Assembly: GCA_000349905.1 (NCBI GenBank)
Contig: KB722749.1
Coordinates: 547,741 to 611,740, forward strand
DNA: 64,000 bases
Direction of reading: 5' to 3'
Source: Volvariella volvacea V23
Lineage: Eukaryota > Basidiomycota > Agaricomycetes > Agaricales > Pluteaceae
Position numbers and translations under genes: made by a program
The notes under the pieces: model-generated
What the model saw: only the letters and a program-made list of their open reading frames with translations
What the model was told of the DNA's origin: nothing
The model's database searches: none
Shown here: positions 43,710-55,576 of the stretch, one piece after another
How positions within the stretch are numbered: the stretch's first letter is position 1
How the letters are laid out: each line of letters starts with the position of its first letter

Positions 43710-46700
43710 TTCCTATCGTTACAATGGGTTGACTAATTTCCGTCACCTCGCTGGTTAGATTGGTTCACGGCTTCGAGTTCAAGTGTTTACTTGCCTTCAA
43801 AAATGGCAGTAGGAAGTAGAGCGAGCAAATCGCCGAAACCGGATATTTTATTTGCCGCGGCCGGTGCGGGCCGCCAGGACAGTCACTCCCGCTCAAGCGC
43901 TCAAGTTTTATTCTGGACCCCGCAGGGTTGCATCGACACTCCATCTGCCTGAATTATTGGAATAAAACTCATGACGAAGTCCCCGATTTGCTCGCTCTTC
44001 AGACAGGTGTTCAGATAGTAAGCGAGTTCGGCATTGCATTGGCTCGAATCTACACAATTCAGAACACATCAAAGGGCACGAGCGTTTAGGCAATCTGTAC
44101 ATAAGCACACACAAGGTTGATCAGTTCTCGTCAATATTTTTTCTTTTGGTCAGACTACCCAGATTTGAACGCTAAAAGGCGAGTCGAGGGAAATTTTTCG
44201 AACTGCTTATCTTGGAGGGTATCAAACGGTCATGTGCGTGACAATAAAATGTTGAACGTGTATACAGGGTACATAGTAGAAGGTGGGGGTTGAGGTGAGT
44301 AGACCTGTGTAAGTTCATTTATGTGTCCTAGCCCTAGAAGGGGGATTGCCCATCAAACTGAGAGAAGACTGGTAACTGTCCCAAGAGTAAAAAAAATAAA
44401 GAAGGCCAGGCAATTCCGATCCTTAGGAGATACCAGGATCGGAGCCAGGGACAAAATCCGAGGTCGAATTAGGTGGAGTCGTTCGAGAAAGGCAAATACA
44501 AAGCTGTGCAACACTGATGTCTCCCAGATCGGCAGATTCTATTCCTTTTGCAGAGTAGAATACGCTTGTAGTAGGACACCGCGTAATCCCGAATCCACTG
44601 GTGTAAAGTATAAAGGCATGCACACGTCGAATCGTACCACCAAATTAATCCTTCTACAAGTTGACTCTCTTTCTCCACCTCCCCATCCTAACCTCCTCTT
44701 TTTCGCATACACAACATCTTCTCCATGACCTCGTCAGCATCACCAACGCTGGGCAGGCACAGACCCAAGGATTATAGCCAAGCAGAGTTGGTTTCATGTC
44801 ATGGAACTCGCAGCTGGTCCTGGGATTGCTGTACAATGCAATTTTTCAATTGCTGAACCTCAGTATTCAACTTGACTGCATTAAATCATCTCTGCGTACT
44901 CAGATGGTTAAAAGCAGTTGAGTGGTGCTGGGCGATATGATTTTCGCTTTGACGGTCATCATCGTCAACTCTAGTGACCGTTCAGGAGTCCTACCATATA
45001 GCAGGATTGCGTGGACATTCTAATGACCTGGCTCAGGCTGTGTTAGATTACTCTCTTACTTAGGCATCCCCGGGCCTTTCATGCGTGAAGGCTAGGTAAC
45101 GCGCAGGTGTCATTTGGACTGCACGCATGGAATGGGATCGATATATCAGGTGCATGCGTGCACGATTTTTCGCTTTGAACAATGCGTGTTAACCTCACCT
45201 TGGTGATATAACTGATTCATGTATTACGGTAGATTTTCTAGCTATCGGTCGACGCAAGGAGTAGAGCCTAATACCTATAGATTCCCGCAAACACAACCCT
45301 ACTAGCCATCTGCTTATGTTCGGCCGTCATAGATGCGCAGTACAGACAGGATGCAGGAGTCGCTATTGACAGGCGAGTAACAGAGGATGAATCAGGTGAA
45401 GACGTGTACGAAGTATTTAATACCATCAGGCACCATAGTAGGTTAAAGTTAGGTAACCTTATGCTGACTTGTTGGGCTGAGATATGTCAAAGTGCAATAT
45501 ACCTGTGAGCGCACTTTCCCGTGCAGGGACAGGGTGAATGTGGTTTTCCAGTGAGAAATGTGTCTTGTCCATTTTCAAATCGAACCGTGACTCGTTGAAT
45601 GGGATAGGCCTCTTAATTCCCCATGGCGTGCTCGAAGTAATTTAAATATCGCCATTGAGTTCAAGAAATAGGACATCTTCCAGACCTCCCCTGATATCAC
45701 TGCGTAGGGACATGACAGTAATTTCCTGCGCCTCGTCGACGAGTATCGAGATGACGCGGGGGTTCTGAGATGATATACATTCCACCCCAGTAGATACAAC
45801 GCTGTTCTAATTCTCTTAGCCATAAGTTCCATCAATCTCGTGGCTGTCGGGCATACGCAGGAGCCGTAAGCCAGCCGATATGAATTCCGGCGGTAAGCGA
45901 ATGATTTGTCGCGTGAATTCATGTCGGTAGATACAAAAGTCGAATGGTTCAGGAACCACTTAAATGCAGTCTCTCGATCGTTCGTCGCACTGGTGAGCCA
46001 TGCGACGAATAGCCAAAACCCTCAGCTTGTGCCGCGTTTAACGCCCATCTAACTTCGGCTAGCAAGCGAAACGGGGATGGATTCTGTTGCATTGTGAGTG
46101 TAAGATAGGGAATTGAGATGCTCGTGATTCTGTAGTACCTTTGTCTTCAAGGGTCGTGGACTCTGGAACGGTCAGAACTTAGTAATACCGTGGAATTTAC
46201 ACCTCTCAGTAAATTGAACGATTCAAAATGAATAGTATTGTGATTCACATCTGTGGCAGAGGACAAGGAAGCGAACACAGCGTATTCTCGGTCGCCGCGT
46301 GTTAAGGGAGGTATATGCGTTCGGGGTGAAAGGAGAGGAGCGAGATGCGTGCATTCGTGTCCAATGTGACCAGACCAAGAAAGTAGCACAATGGTGCAAA
46401 ATCATCAAAAAGCGAAAGGATGATTCTCTATATTGATTATACTTTCGACCCCAGAATGGAAGGGTCATTGTATCTTCCGGGGCACGCTCTCAACCTGACA
46501 CGTTCCGACCGCTGCCTTGACGATCCCTCCGGCTGGTACTCCGAGCCATTAATTTGTTATGGCATGTTCTGTCAAGTTTCTACGGAGTTGGTGCGTGGAT
46601 GCCGTACGTGTCAACAATCCCTGTATACGACGAATTTGACCAATCGAGTTGTGCATATGCTGAGGGGGCTGCAACATTTAAGATAAAATGATAAGCCGCC

Positions 46701-47616
46701 AGTCACCGCCGGAGCATCGTGATACCGAGGGCGAAGGCAGTGCGAGGGTAGGCAGACAACTTATTAGTCGTGAAATGTCGCCGTCGAACACGCGGGCAGT
46801 TGGTTTCCTTGCACGCCACAGACTGTCATTGGCCGTCATAGGCGACTAATGAAATCGTTTCAAAGACTGCTGTCCAGATGTGCAGTAGACTTGAAACCTG
46901 TCAGGACGTGGACATGGACGGTGATCTTGAAATGATGCACTGCATCGTCAAAAATAGCTTTTCCAGGTGTTCTCTGCTTGATGTTACGTGAACAACACCG
47001 AACCGGTGGGGATGAGAGAGCTGATGAGAGTGCAACGTTGGCTTGTGTCCACCGTCGGTGCCAATGAACATGCCAGTGGGCGTTCCAACAAGGTGGATTG
47101 TTGGATAGGCACAAGATTGCAGGGGTAAGGCATCAGGATGGCACATCTGTGGGTGTGGCCAAGAGAAGCGCCATTTTACGAATTCACGTCGATTAAAGTA
47201 TCCATGTGTCGGCAGCGCAGAGACGCCTTGGCTTGTGCAGGGGTCGAGGGCGCCAAAGAAGAGCAGCTGGGGGAGCGGTGATGGGGTGACGGAACAACAG
47301 CCAGCGACCCTCGAAATTGGCGATGCGACGCAAACATTACCACCAGTGATCACCAAACCTTTCGCTTTATCCCTTCCGCCATTGCCAAGCCTCCTGGTCG
47401 TCCCCCACGTCGACAGCAGCCCCCAGCCCTCTGTCTTTCACGATCCCCTCCTCGCCTTTGTCTTTGACTTTGTTGGCGTTATTGGTCCCATCACAAGCAT
47501 CCATTAGCCGTCAGATTTCACTGCGTCGCCCATCGTATATTTGACCCACCCCCAGTCTTCACGGCTATTGTTTGCTCGTCACCTCAAATTTCTAATGTTC
47601 TGCGGATAATAATAGC
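43710..47616. other. Large gene-poor region (3.9 kb)
   Basis: Open frames on both strands are short, overlap each other and show no known family. I see no transposase, reverse transcriptase or tRNA signature. The last 300 bp are pyrimidine-rich and look like promoter and 5' UTR of the kinase gene at 47617. A non-coding RNA or eroded mobile DNA cannot be excluded. Confidence 0.4.
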
Positions 47617-50600
47617 ATGGCAAGCAGCGGCACACCATCTCCTTCCCAGACCTCCAAGTCGTCTCGATTCTCAACACTCAAGGTGTTCAAATTCCAGCCG
47701 AAAGACAAGGGCACAAAACCCCCGCCGCTACCCCCGAAGGACACTAATAATTACTACCTAAACCCCAACAAATCCTTCGCGTCGCTCGTCCCTGTCCCTG
47801 ATTCTGTTCCAAGCTCTCCACTTCCTACTCAGCAGGCTTACCGCAATCCATACCCACCGAGTATCACAAGTGTAACCATGAACATGAATCCGAATCAGTC
47901 GTCCATCTCGCTCGTGTCCACCGCTCCGTCGGCCAAATCGTCCATTCTTCCGCCATCGGAGGCGCCACACGGTGCAAGTGCGAGTGGGAGTGGTGGGTCT
48001 GCAAAGAAGGAAAAGGGATTGAGTTTCTTCAAGTTTGGAAAGAGAGGCTCGAAGGCGTCTTCAACAAAGAGTCCTGTTGACGATTCACGTCCACCGACGC
48101 CAACAGACGATGAGAACATCTCCATGCCTTGGAATTTTCAAGTGTGTACCCCCGTTCATCCTCTTCACCGCCTCGTCCTCTAACCCTCGCCCTCCGCAGC
48201 ACAACATCCACGTCGACGAAGGGTAGGAACCTTCACGCAAGAACTTTTCTCAGCAACATACTAACAACTCCGCCCACTAGATTCGTCGGAATTCCACCAT
48301 CATGGATAGCCCAAATGCGCGAGTTGGGTTACTCGGAAGACGAAATAGCCGCAATCCAAGCACGGCGCATAGCCCAATCTCGTTCGCCCAATCCTTACTC
48401 CACCGAACGACCTCAGACCCCCGGACACATCATCTCCACCAATCCTACTCCCACCACCCAAGGCTTTGGTGGTGGTGTCAATCCCAACTCGCCCACACCC
48501 TCCATCATCACAAGACCGAACCCAAGAACTTCGTCGTTGCCCAGGCAGTACTCTCAGTACTCTGATCACAGTTCACCGCCTCCCCCCCTACCAACAACGC
48601 TGCCTCCTCAGTCTCAGCGCTCGCCGCCCCCATTGACCCTTACGAGTTCAAATTCGATGGGTTCCCTGAGGAGTAACCAGAGCAGTTATACTAATAGGAT
48701 ACCCCCTCCGTCTATTCATTCCTACAAAACCTCGACCACAGGCTCCGGGGACAGAGACAGAGAGGGAAGGGAGAGAGACGCATCAGCACCCACGCACTCT
48801 GCGAACAACTACTCCATCGATTCTTCGGTTCACTCTCATTTCAGTGACGATCTAGGGTCTGCGATATTGGACAACAGATCTATACATAGCGAGCCTCAGT
48901 CTATCCACTCCCAACCGCAGTCGCAGGCGCATCCAGATCACCATTCGACTAGACCGCAAACACCACCGAGAAGGACCTATCATGTCACGAACGACTCGAT
49001 ATCACAGACTATAGGGTCTCCACCGCCCGCATATACTCACTCTATATACCAAAGCGTGAGCCTGTTGGGTGGCCCGGGGAATGGCAGTGCATACCCAGCG
49101 GATCAAAAGGACCGGTCGTTGTTCAGCAATAGCAATAACAACAGAAGCGTTTCGTCTTTCACGGCTTCGGGGAATGTGAGGGATACGATTGTGGCGCCTG
49201 CGAATGTGAGAGATACCATTGTTGGAGTGCCAAACGTGAGGGATACGATTGTGGGAGTTCCTATTGGGGCGGGGATCGGCGTGCCGATTGGTACTGATGC
49301 CGGTGGAGGTCTTGGACTCGGGCTTGGGCTTGGGCTTGGGCTTGGTGGAGGGCAAGCGAGGAACGACACAAGTGGTAGTGCGAATGCGAGTCCGGTGGCT
49401 ACCACTCCAGCCACGGCTACGACTATAACGAAGGCCAAGCCTAATCTACAACTCCAACCTATCGCTTCGTCGAGATCAAGCAGTCCAGAAAGAGGCAAAG
49501 AGGCAGCGGGTAGGGAGAAAGACACAGAAGGAGGTGAAGATGACGAGGATCTCTCAACGGAATCTAAACCTTTCATGGTTCTGCCTCCCCGATTGTCGCT
49601 ACACAAGTCAACAGATAGCACTGATCTATCTTCATGGAGCGCTTCGCTGTTCTCTGCCATTCCTTCGTCTTTGTCGCTTGGAGATTCACCGCCTGGGACG
49701 GCCAGCTCGAGCGGACCTGGAAAGTCGCCGTTGGGGCTTTCGCCTTTGAATCCATCCAGCGGTGGGTTGGGGCCGAGAAGTGCAAGTGGGAGAAGTCCGT
49801 CGCCGCTGTCAGCTGGTTCGGGTTATGCAAAATCACCGTTGTCGGCGTCAGTGTCCCCGAGTTCGACGGCTACATCGAAAGCACCAGCGAGTGAACCGTC
49901 ACGAACGGCGCCAACACCAGCTTCATCGGGGCCCTCGCTATCGATATCTACGTCAGCATCATCAGCCACATCTCCATCAACAACACAAAAGCCCACTCCC
50001 ACGCGGACACCGTCCAAAGTCATCCGTCTGCCTGTCGTCAAACCACCTCTTACCATCGTCACACAAGACAGTTCAGACGATGATGACGACGACGACAAAC
50101 CCCTATCTGCAATCGCCAAGTCCACAGCTACAGGCCCCCGTCGCGATGCCCCACAAACACACGACCCGAACGCCCTCGCACCGCACTCGCCTCGCTGGTC
50201 AGACTCGGACCACGAGCCGCCAACGACAGCGGGCCCGCTCTGGTCCGAGCTCGAGGGGATACTCAAGGCCGATAACAACAGGCGGCAGTCGCAGCTGTAC
50301 AGTGCGGCGCTGACCTCGAGTTATTCGCCCACGATTCCGTTTAGCCCTGAGCGCGATCGTGTGGGACAGGCGGGGAGTGCGGGTGCGTGGGGGTTTGCTG
50401 GGTTTGGGCTGGATGGGAAGGAGAGGGATGGTGAAGGGAGCGAAGAGAGCTTCTTCAGAGCTAGGAGGAGCGAGGATGTGCGTGGGGAGGACGAAGGCCG
50501 GAGGGGGGCGGTGGGGAAGGTGCCGGCGGGGAGTGGGGCTGGAGGGTATGGGTATGGGAAGGATGATAATAGGATTAGTGTCATACATCTGGGATCTGGA

Positions 50601-53320
50601 CAGCGACAGCAGAAGGGATCGATGTCAAGAGAGGAAGAGGCGCATAAGCCACCGTTGACCCCCCAACTGCGTGTTGAGCACGTCGAGCCTAGTGCTAGTT
50701 CAGCCTCATCAAGACCTCTATCGTCTTCATCGTCTATTGATGAAGACCTTGATGAGGAGGGTAGAGACTCGGTCTACCTCAGCGCAAGCGACTACTACAC
50801 CCGCCTCGCCGATGACCGCCTCGGACCTGGGGATGGAAGTTCAACAAAGTCGAACAGGGACTCGAACAGGAGTAGTAGCTCGACGTTGTCAAATACGTCG
50901 ACTATCACTGGGTTTACGGCACCGACGATTGTTAGGAATGTGTCGATTGCGAGGAGGGCGGGGGCGTTTGTTATCAACAATAAGCCGGCTGGTGTTGGTA
51001 TTGGGAGAGGTGCGGGTGCGGGTGGTATGACCACAGGAGCGACGACAGCACCGGCGTCAACGTCGACGTCTGCACCCGCACCTGCGCAGTCTTCATCCAC
51101 AGTCTCGAAATTGAAGCAAGCAGAGACAAACGCCGGTGGATCGAGCATGCTAGGGGGTGGATTGAACAGTCCAACATTAGGCGGACGATTCCCAGAATCA
51201 GCATCATCCAGTGACTCCCCCTCTTCAAGGCATCCACTCCCTCATCCACCGTCTTCATCTTCGCCTTTGAGCTCCCACTTCAGCAGCGAAGAGTCAGGTT
51301 CAAGATCGGGATCAAGATCTTCAAGCTCCATTTCACAGGATTTGCAAACGACACCAATTACGGAAGTCGAGGTTGGAGAAGATGGAGATGGCGACAGCGA
51401 ATCGCCGTTCTTGAACTACTATTCTTCTGCGGGTGTTGGCGGGTTGTCCCCTGGCCCTGGTCGGACAAGTAAACATGGGCTGCCTTCGTCGCCGTTGGCT
51501 TCGGCTTCGACTGTCTTGGCTAAGACGCCTAGCCCTTCAGGTGCCGGGGCTGGAGCTAGTCCCAGCGGTGGATTTGTGCCCAGTCAGAAGCATCACGCCT
51601 TGACTTCATTGACGGATACATTTGGTGGTGCCAAAGATGAACCTGAAGAAGATACTGAATCGACCACAGGGCATGCGAAAGGTGGCATACAGATTATCCA
51701 GAATAGCGAAGATGAGGAGGACGAAGGACAATATGTGTATACATATCCTCGATCTACAGGCAGTTCTCAGTCTCGTCCTACGATTATAATCAACCCAGTT
51801 CCTGAACCAACAAAGCAGCGCCAGCAGCAACAGCAACAACAATCATCCCAGCCCCAACCCCAATCACAACCTCAGTCACAGTCTGGCTCCCCTTCTACAG
51901 CCAGATCACGAGCGCATTCACATTCGCAATCACAACCTCAGCCTCCATCTCAGAACCCTAACCCGCCTGCACAGCAACTCCACCCCACATCCTCAACGAC
52001 CTCTCTCCGCTCGACATCACGCATAGTTTCTGCATCTCCAGTGCAGCGCTACAGAGGATGGATACACGAGATCATCGCCCCCATTGAGGAGTTCATCGAC
52101 GAGCCCATAAACCCACACGACTACTACAAAGATCTGCGCGAAATTGCGGAAGGCGAGAGTGGTAGCGTATATGCTGCCAAGATGAGCTGTACAACGACGC
52201 GGGCGCTGGAGAAGCTCAAACTCCCTGCTCATGTGAAGGCTAAAGACCGCGAAGAGATCGTGATGGGTAAAGATCGGCTGGTAGCTATCAAGTGCGTTGC
52301 CGTCTCCCCTGGAGAGACTCCGAGCAAAGTTTTGGACTTGGAGAAGGAGTTGAGGCTGATGAGAGGCATGAGGAGCAGCGGAGGAGGAAGTGGTAACACG
52401 AGGATGACTGGGAGAGGAGGGTGGTGTGAGTACATACTTGGGATTGATGCTGTTTATGTGGATTTGGAGGAGGATTCGTTGTGGATAAGAATGGAGCTCA
52501 TGGAGAGGAGCTTGACGGATGTGTTGGAGTTAGTTGGGGAGGGACTGGTGATACAGGAGAGGATTATGGCTGGATTTACGAGTGATGTGGGTAACTTCTT
52601 CTGCCTGTTTTGGTTTCTTGAATCTGGATATGTGCTGATGCTGGTGTTTTATAGATGTTATCAGCTTTGAAGTACCTACACGCGCAGCACATCGCTCATA
52701 GGGACATTCGTTCAGACAACCTTCTTATCAACAAAGATGGTGTATTAAAACTGAGTAAGTACTTTGCTATTCAATATTATGGATTTGGTTTGGCTTATTT
52801 TTATTTAAGCCGACTTCTCGAATGCTGTCCAAGTTACACCACAAAACTCTATGCGCAGCGACGTCGTGGGTGTTGCATACTGGCAAGCCCCCGAAATGCG
52901 AAGGTAAGCACTTGGCCACGCACCTCTTTGATGACCCATCGCTAACCGCGACTCCCAGCCCACCATACGACGCCCTAAAAGTAGATGTCTGGTCTCTGGG
53001 AGCAACAGTATGGGAAATGGCCGAGGCCCAACCACCGTTCTCAGCTACGAATCAGCTAGGCAATCGCTGGCCACCATTGAGCAGACCGGATTTATACTCG
53101 AGGGCTTTCCATGATTTCTTGAATACTTGTTCATTGCCTGCAGAATCTAGACCAGATCCTCAACAATTGGTCAAGGTATGTGATGTCCGATTTCCTTAGT
53201 CGAGTCTTCCCTCATTTTTGTGCGTAGAATCCGTTTGTTAGTAATGCTTGCGGGAGACAGGCTATCAAGCAACTCCTTGCTCAATGTGTTACGATTGAAA
53301 AGAATATGCAAGACGAGTAA
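47617..53320 (+). CDS. PAK/Ste20-type protein kinase with CRIB domain, divergent catalytic motifs
   Basis: Seven exons (47617-48141, 48200-48222, 48281-52586, 52655-52754, 52810-52903, 52959-53175, 53228-53320) give 1785 residues. A basic N-terminus leads to a CRIB motif at about 168-185 (ISMPWNFQ|HNIHVDEG|F), the Cdc42/Rac-binding site, split by two introns, then GIPPSWIAQMRELGYSEDEI. About 1250 residues of Ser/Pro/Gly-rich linker follow. The C-terminal kinase domain (about 1470-1785) has VAIK, HRDIRSDNLLIN, TDFSNAV, VVGVAYWQAPEM and VDVWSLGATVWEMAEAQPPF. Departures from PAK: IAEGESGSV for the G-loop, HRDIR for HRDIK, DFS for DFG, and RSDVVGV where PAK1 has RSTMVGT. No PH domain, so not Cla4-like in layout. 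Inferred role: a Cdc42/Rac effector; activity uncertain. Confidence 0.85.
49173..49262 (+). repeat. 30-bp tandem repeat, three units, in the kinase linker
   Basis: Three 30-bp units encode NVRDTIVAPA, NVRDTIVGVP and NVRDTIVGVP. The spacing is exact and the units differ at a few positions. It lies within the disordered linker. Confidence 0.8.
49320..49345 (+). repeat. Hexanucleotide repeat (GGGCTT)n
   Basis: Four GGGCTT units encode alternating Gly-Leu in the kinase linker. A simple sequence repeat, likely to vary in length between strains. Confidence 0.75.
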
Positions 53321-54026
53321 AGCCGGTTGGATTTCGTCAGTTGCCCTCCTGACCTGAAATTGAACCTGGAATCGCTTGGTTACCTTCACGTATACGAACA
53401 TGAATGGACTAAAGGCCCCATGCATACCCCTTATCCATCCTTCTCCTTGTGACAATCTGGTTGCTACATTTCGTTCAATCATTTAATATTATAGCCATAT
53501 GCTCTTATCTATTGCGGTTTCTTTCCTCTTTTTACTCTCTTGATTACGCATCTGTCTACTTGATGACCTATTCACTCTGCTCCATTGCACATGCTGACGT
53601 TCCTTGCTGCCGACTTTCGCTGGTGCTCAAGTCCAAGGACCCTGAACCAGTTTCCTTCCTTTCGTACTACATCATATCCCTTCGTTCCTCGCTCTCTCTT
53701 GGGTTACTTGCGATTTTTTACCATCACAGCGAACATAAGGCATTGACTTACCCCACGCTATGACATATTCGACATTCACTACACATTCATCTGATGTTGG
53801 CTGCTTTGTTATACCTTTCTACGCTTACTTAGGTACACGCGTGTAATGCCAGAAGGCGTAGTAAATTACCAACAACGATCCATAAACCTATGTGTTGAAT
53901 TGAACCGACGAGCCGAGACGGGGATTGCCAGCAGGTGACCAACATCAACCCCCAGATTCTCCACAAACTTCGCCATCACCATCATCAAACTCAAAAGTAC
54001 GTCCACAAACTCTACCCTTTAGAATC
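53321..54026. other. Intergenic region between kinase and Set5
   Basis: Kinase 3' UTR and Set5 promoter. A possible 5' UTR intron lies just before the Set5 ATG (GTACGT at 54000 to TTTAG at 54022). No other gene is seen. Confidence 0.4.
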
Positions 54027-55576
54027 ATGTCGGCAGAGAGAACCGTCACGCCATCCGAACAGGACCTTCGTGCTTCCATCGTCCAGCTGAAAGCGGAACA
54101 CCCCAGCCTTGGGATATCAAAGATCCATTCCTTGCTCTTGTCCACGCAGCCATCATGGATGGTCAGCGAGAAGAGAACGAGGAAGATATTGCAAAGCGAA
54201 GGGTTGATCATCGCTTCTAATGATACCAATGTCAGCGAAAAAGAACTCGAGGAACTGGGGTTGAAGGATACGCCAGAGGTCTATCCTACTTCGAAGTTGA
54301 TACCAAAGCTGGATTTGAGTAGATGGACGGATAGAGTTGAGGTCAAGTTTTTGAACAAGGTTAAAGGAAAGGGATTGGTCGCAAAGGAGGCTATTAAAGA
54401 GGGTGAAATTGTGTGGAAAGAAGATCCTTGGATACTCGCTGCAGAGTGGTAAGTCCATTGCATTACGTTACTGACTATCTATATCTTATCGGTTCCTTCT
54501 TTGATCCAACAGGGAAATATACGATCTGCAGCAAAGGTCGCTTGCCTGCACATACTGTTCCACGCCAGTATCCCCGGATTCTCCACTAAACGTTACCTGT
54601 ACATCGAGTGCATCTAATTCTTCAAACCTACCATACGGCTCCTGCCCAGCAAGATTTTGCAATCGCCTTTGCCAGTCTCGCTCGCAAAAGATCCATCCCT
54701 TGCTGTGTCCAGCCCAAAATCCTGCCTCTGTACCACTATTGCGGTGGGCAAGGGCAACGCAATGGATGGGGCTGAATGCGTTAGCGCAGAGTACTGCGAG
54801 AATATTATTGTCATATCAGAATGAGAGTGCTGCCGTATTTGAGGAGGATTACAGCATCTATATGTGCCTCGCGACGCTAGGTATGGAGGAGAGGTTGAAA
54901 TACAGTTTCAAGTTGAGTGTAATTCCGTTCTCATCGCGCTTCTCATCTTTAATCATCGCAATGTGACATGCAGAGGAGCAGAGCCAGACAAAGAAGGCTG
55001 GAAAAAGGCTCATCAATTGTTTGTACAGGCATTCCACGAGCCTACATCCATCTCGGAAAAGAAGAGGTTGGCTAGAATCCTGAAGAAGCCAACTCCAGAA
55101 AACATTGTTCAAGATATACTCAGTTATGACCCCGGCTTCCTACAAGGTTTAGGACGTATGAGCTTGAGTATGCCAGCTATTTTCTCTCACCACCTCAGCT
55201 GACCATTGACCCCATTGTAGACCTCGAAGCACATGGCGGACTATACACACTTCACTCACACCTCAACCACTCCTGCATTCCAAACCTTCGAGTCCGCCAT
55301 TTAGACCAACGGACAGCCCTCTCCCGTATAACCGTCACCGCCTTCAAGGACATCCAACCCGGAGAAGAACTCGTCATCACATACGTCAACCCAGAATTCG
55401 ACGTCAAGCAACGCCAAGGCGAATTAGAAGGGTGGGGTTTTGGAAGTTGTAAATGTAAGAGATGCATCGAGGAGTGGAAGGATTGGAAGGAGGAGCAGAA
55501 GGTGAATGGTGAACAGGAAGGTGATGGGATGGAGGATTTGGCTAAGGAGTTGAAAGCAAGTTTGGGTGTTGCTTGA
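54027..55576 (+). CDS. Set5-type SET-domain protein lysine methyltransferase
   Basis: Four exons (54027-54448, 54513-54911, 54974-55167, 55221-55576; introns 64, 62 and 53 bp) give 456 residues. An N-terminal helical region (LRASIVQLKAEHPSLGISKI) leads to a SET domain split by an inserted Cys-rich, MYND-like zinc segment, as in SMYD/Set5 proteins: KGKGLVAKEAIKEGEIVW, then CTYC, CPARFCNRLCQSRSQKIH, LLC. Later come HGGLYTLHSHLNHSCIPNLR (NHSCxPN), GEELVITYVNPEFDVKQRQ and the post-SET cysteines GFGSCKCKRC. Yeast Set5 methylates histone H4 tails; that activity is family knowledge. The second intron uses a weaker GTTGAG donor but only that keeps phase. The ATG at 54027 is chosen because upstream codons lie before a likely 5' UTR intron. 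Confidence 0.88.

Noticed and set aside
45575..45922. 115-codon minus-strand open frame in the large gene-poor region
   Set aside because: No homology pattern, no splice context, and overlapping alternatives on both strands.
46147..47356. Several minus-strand open frames upstream of the kinase gene
   Set aside because: They overlap in different frames, none has a domain signature, and the kinase 5' UTR and promoter must lie here.
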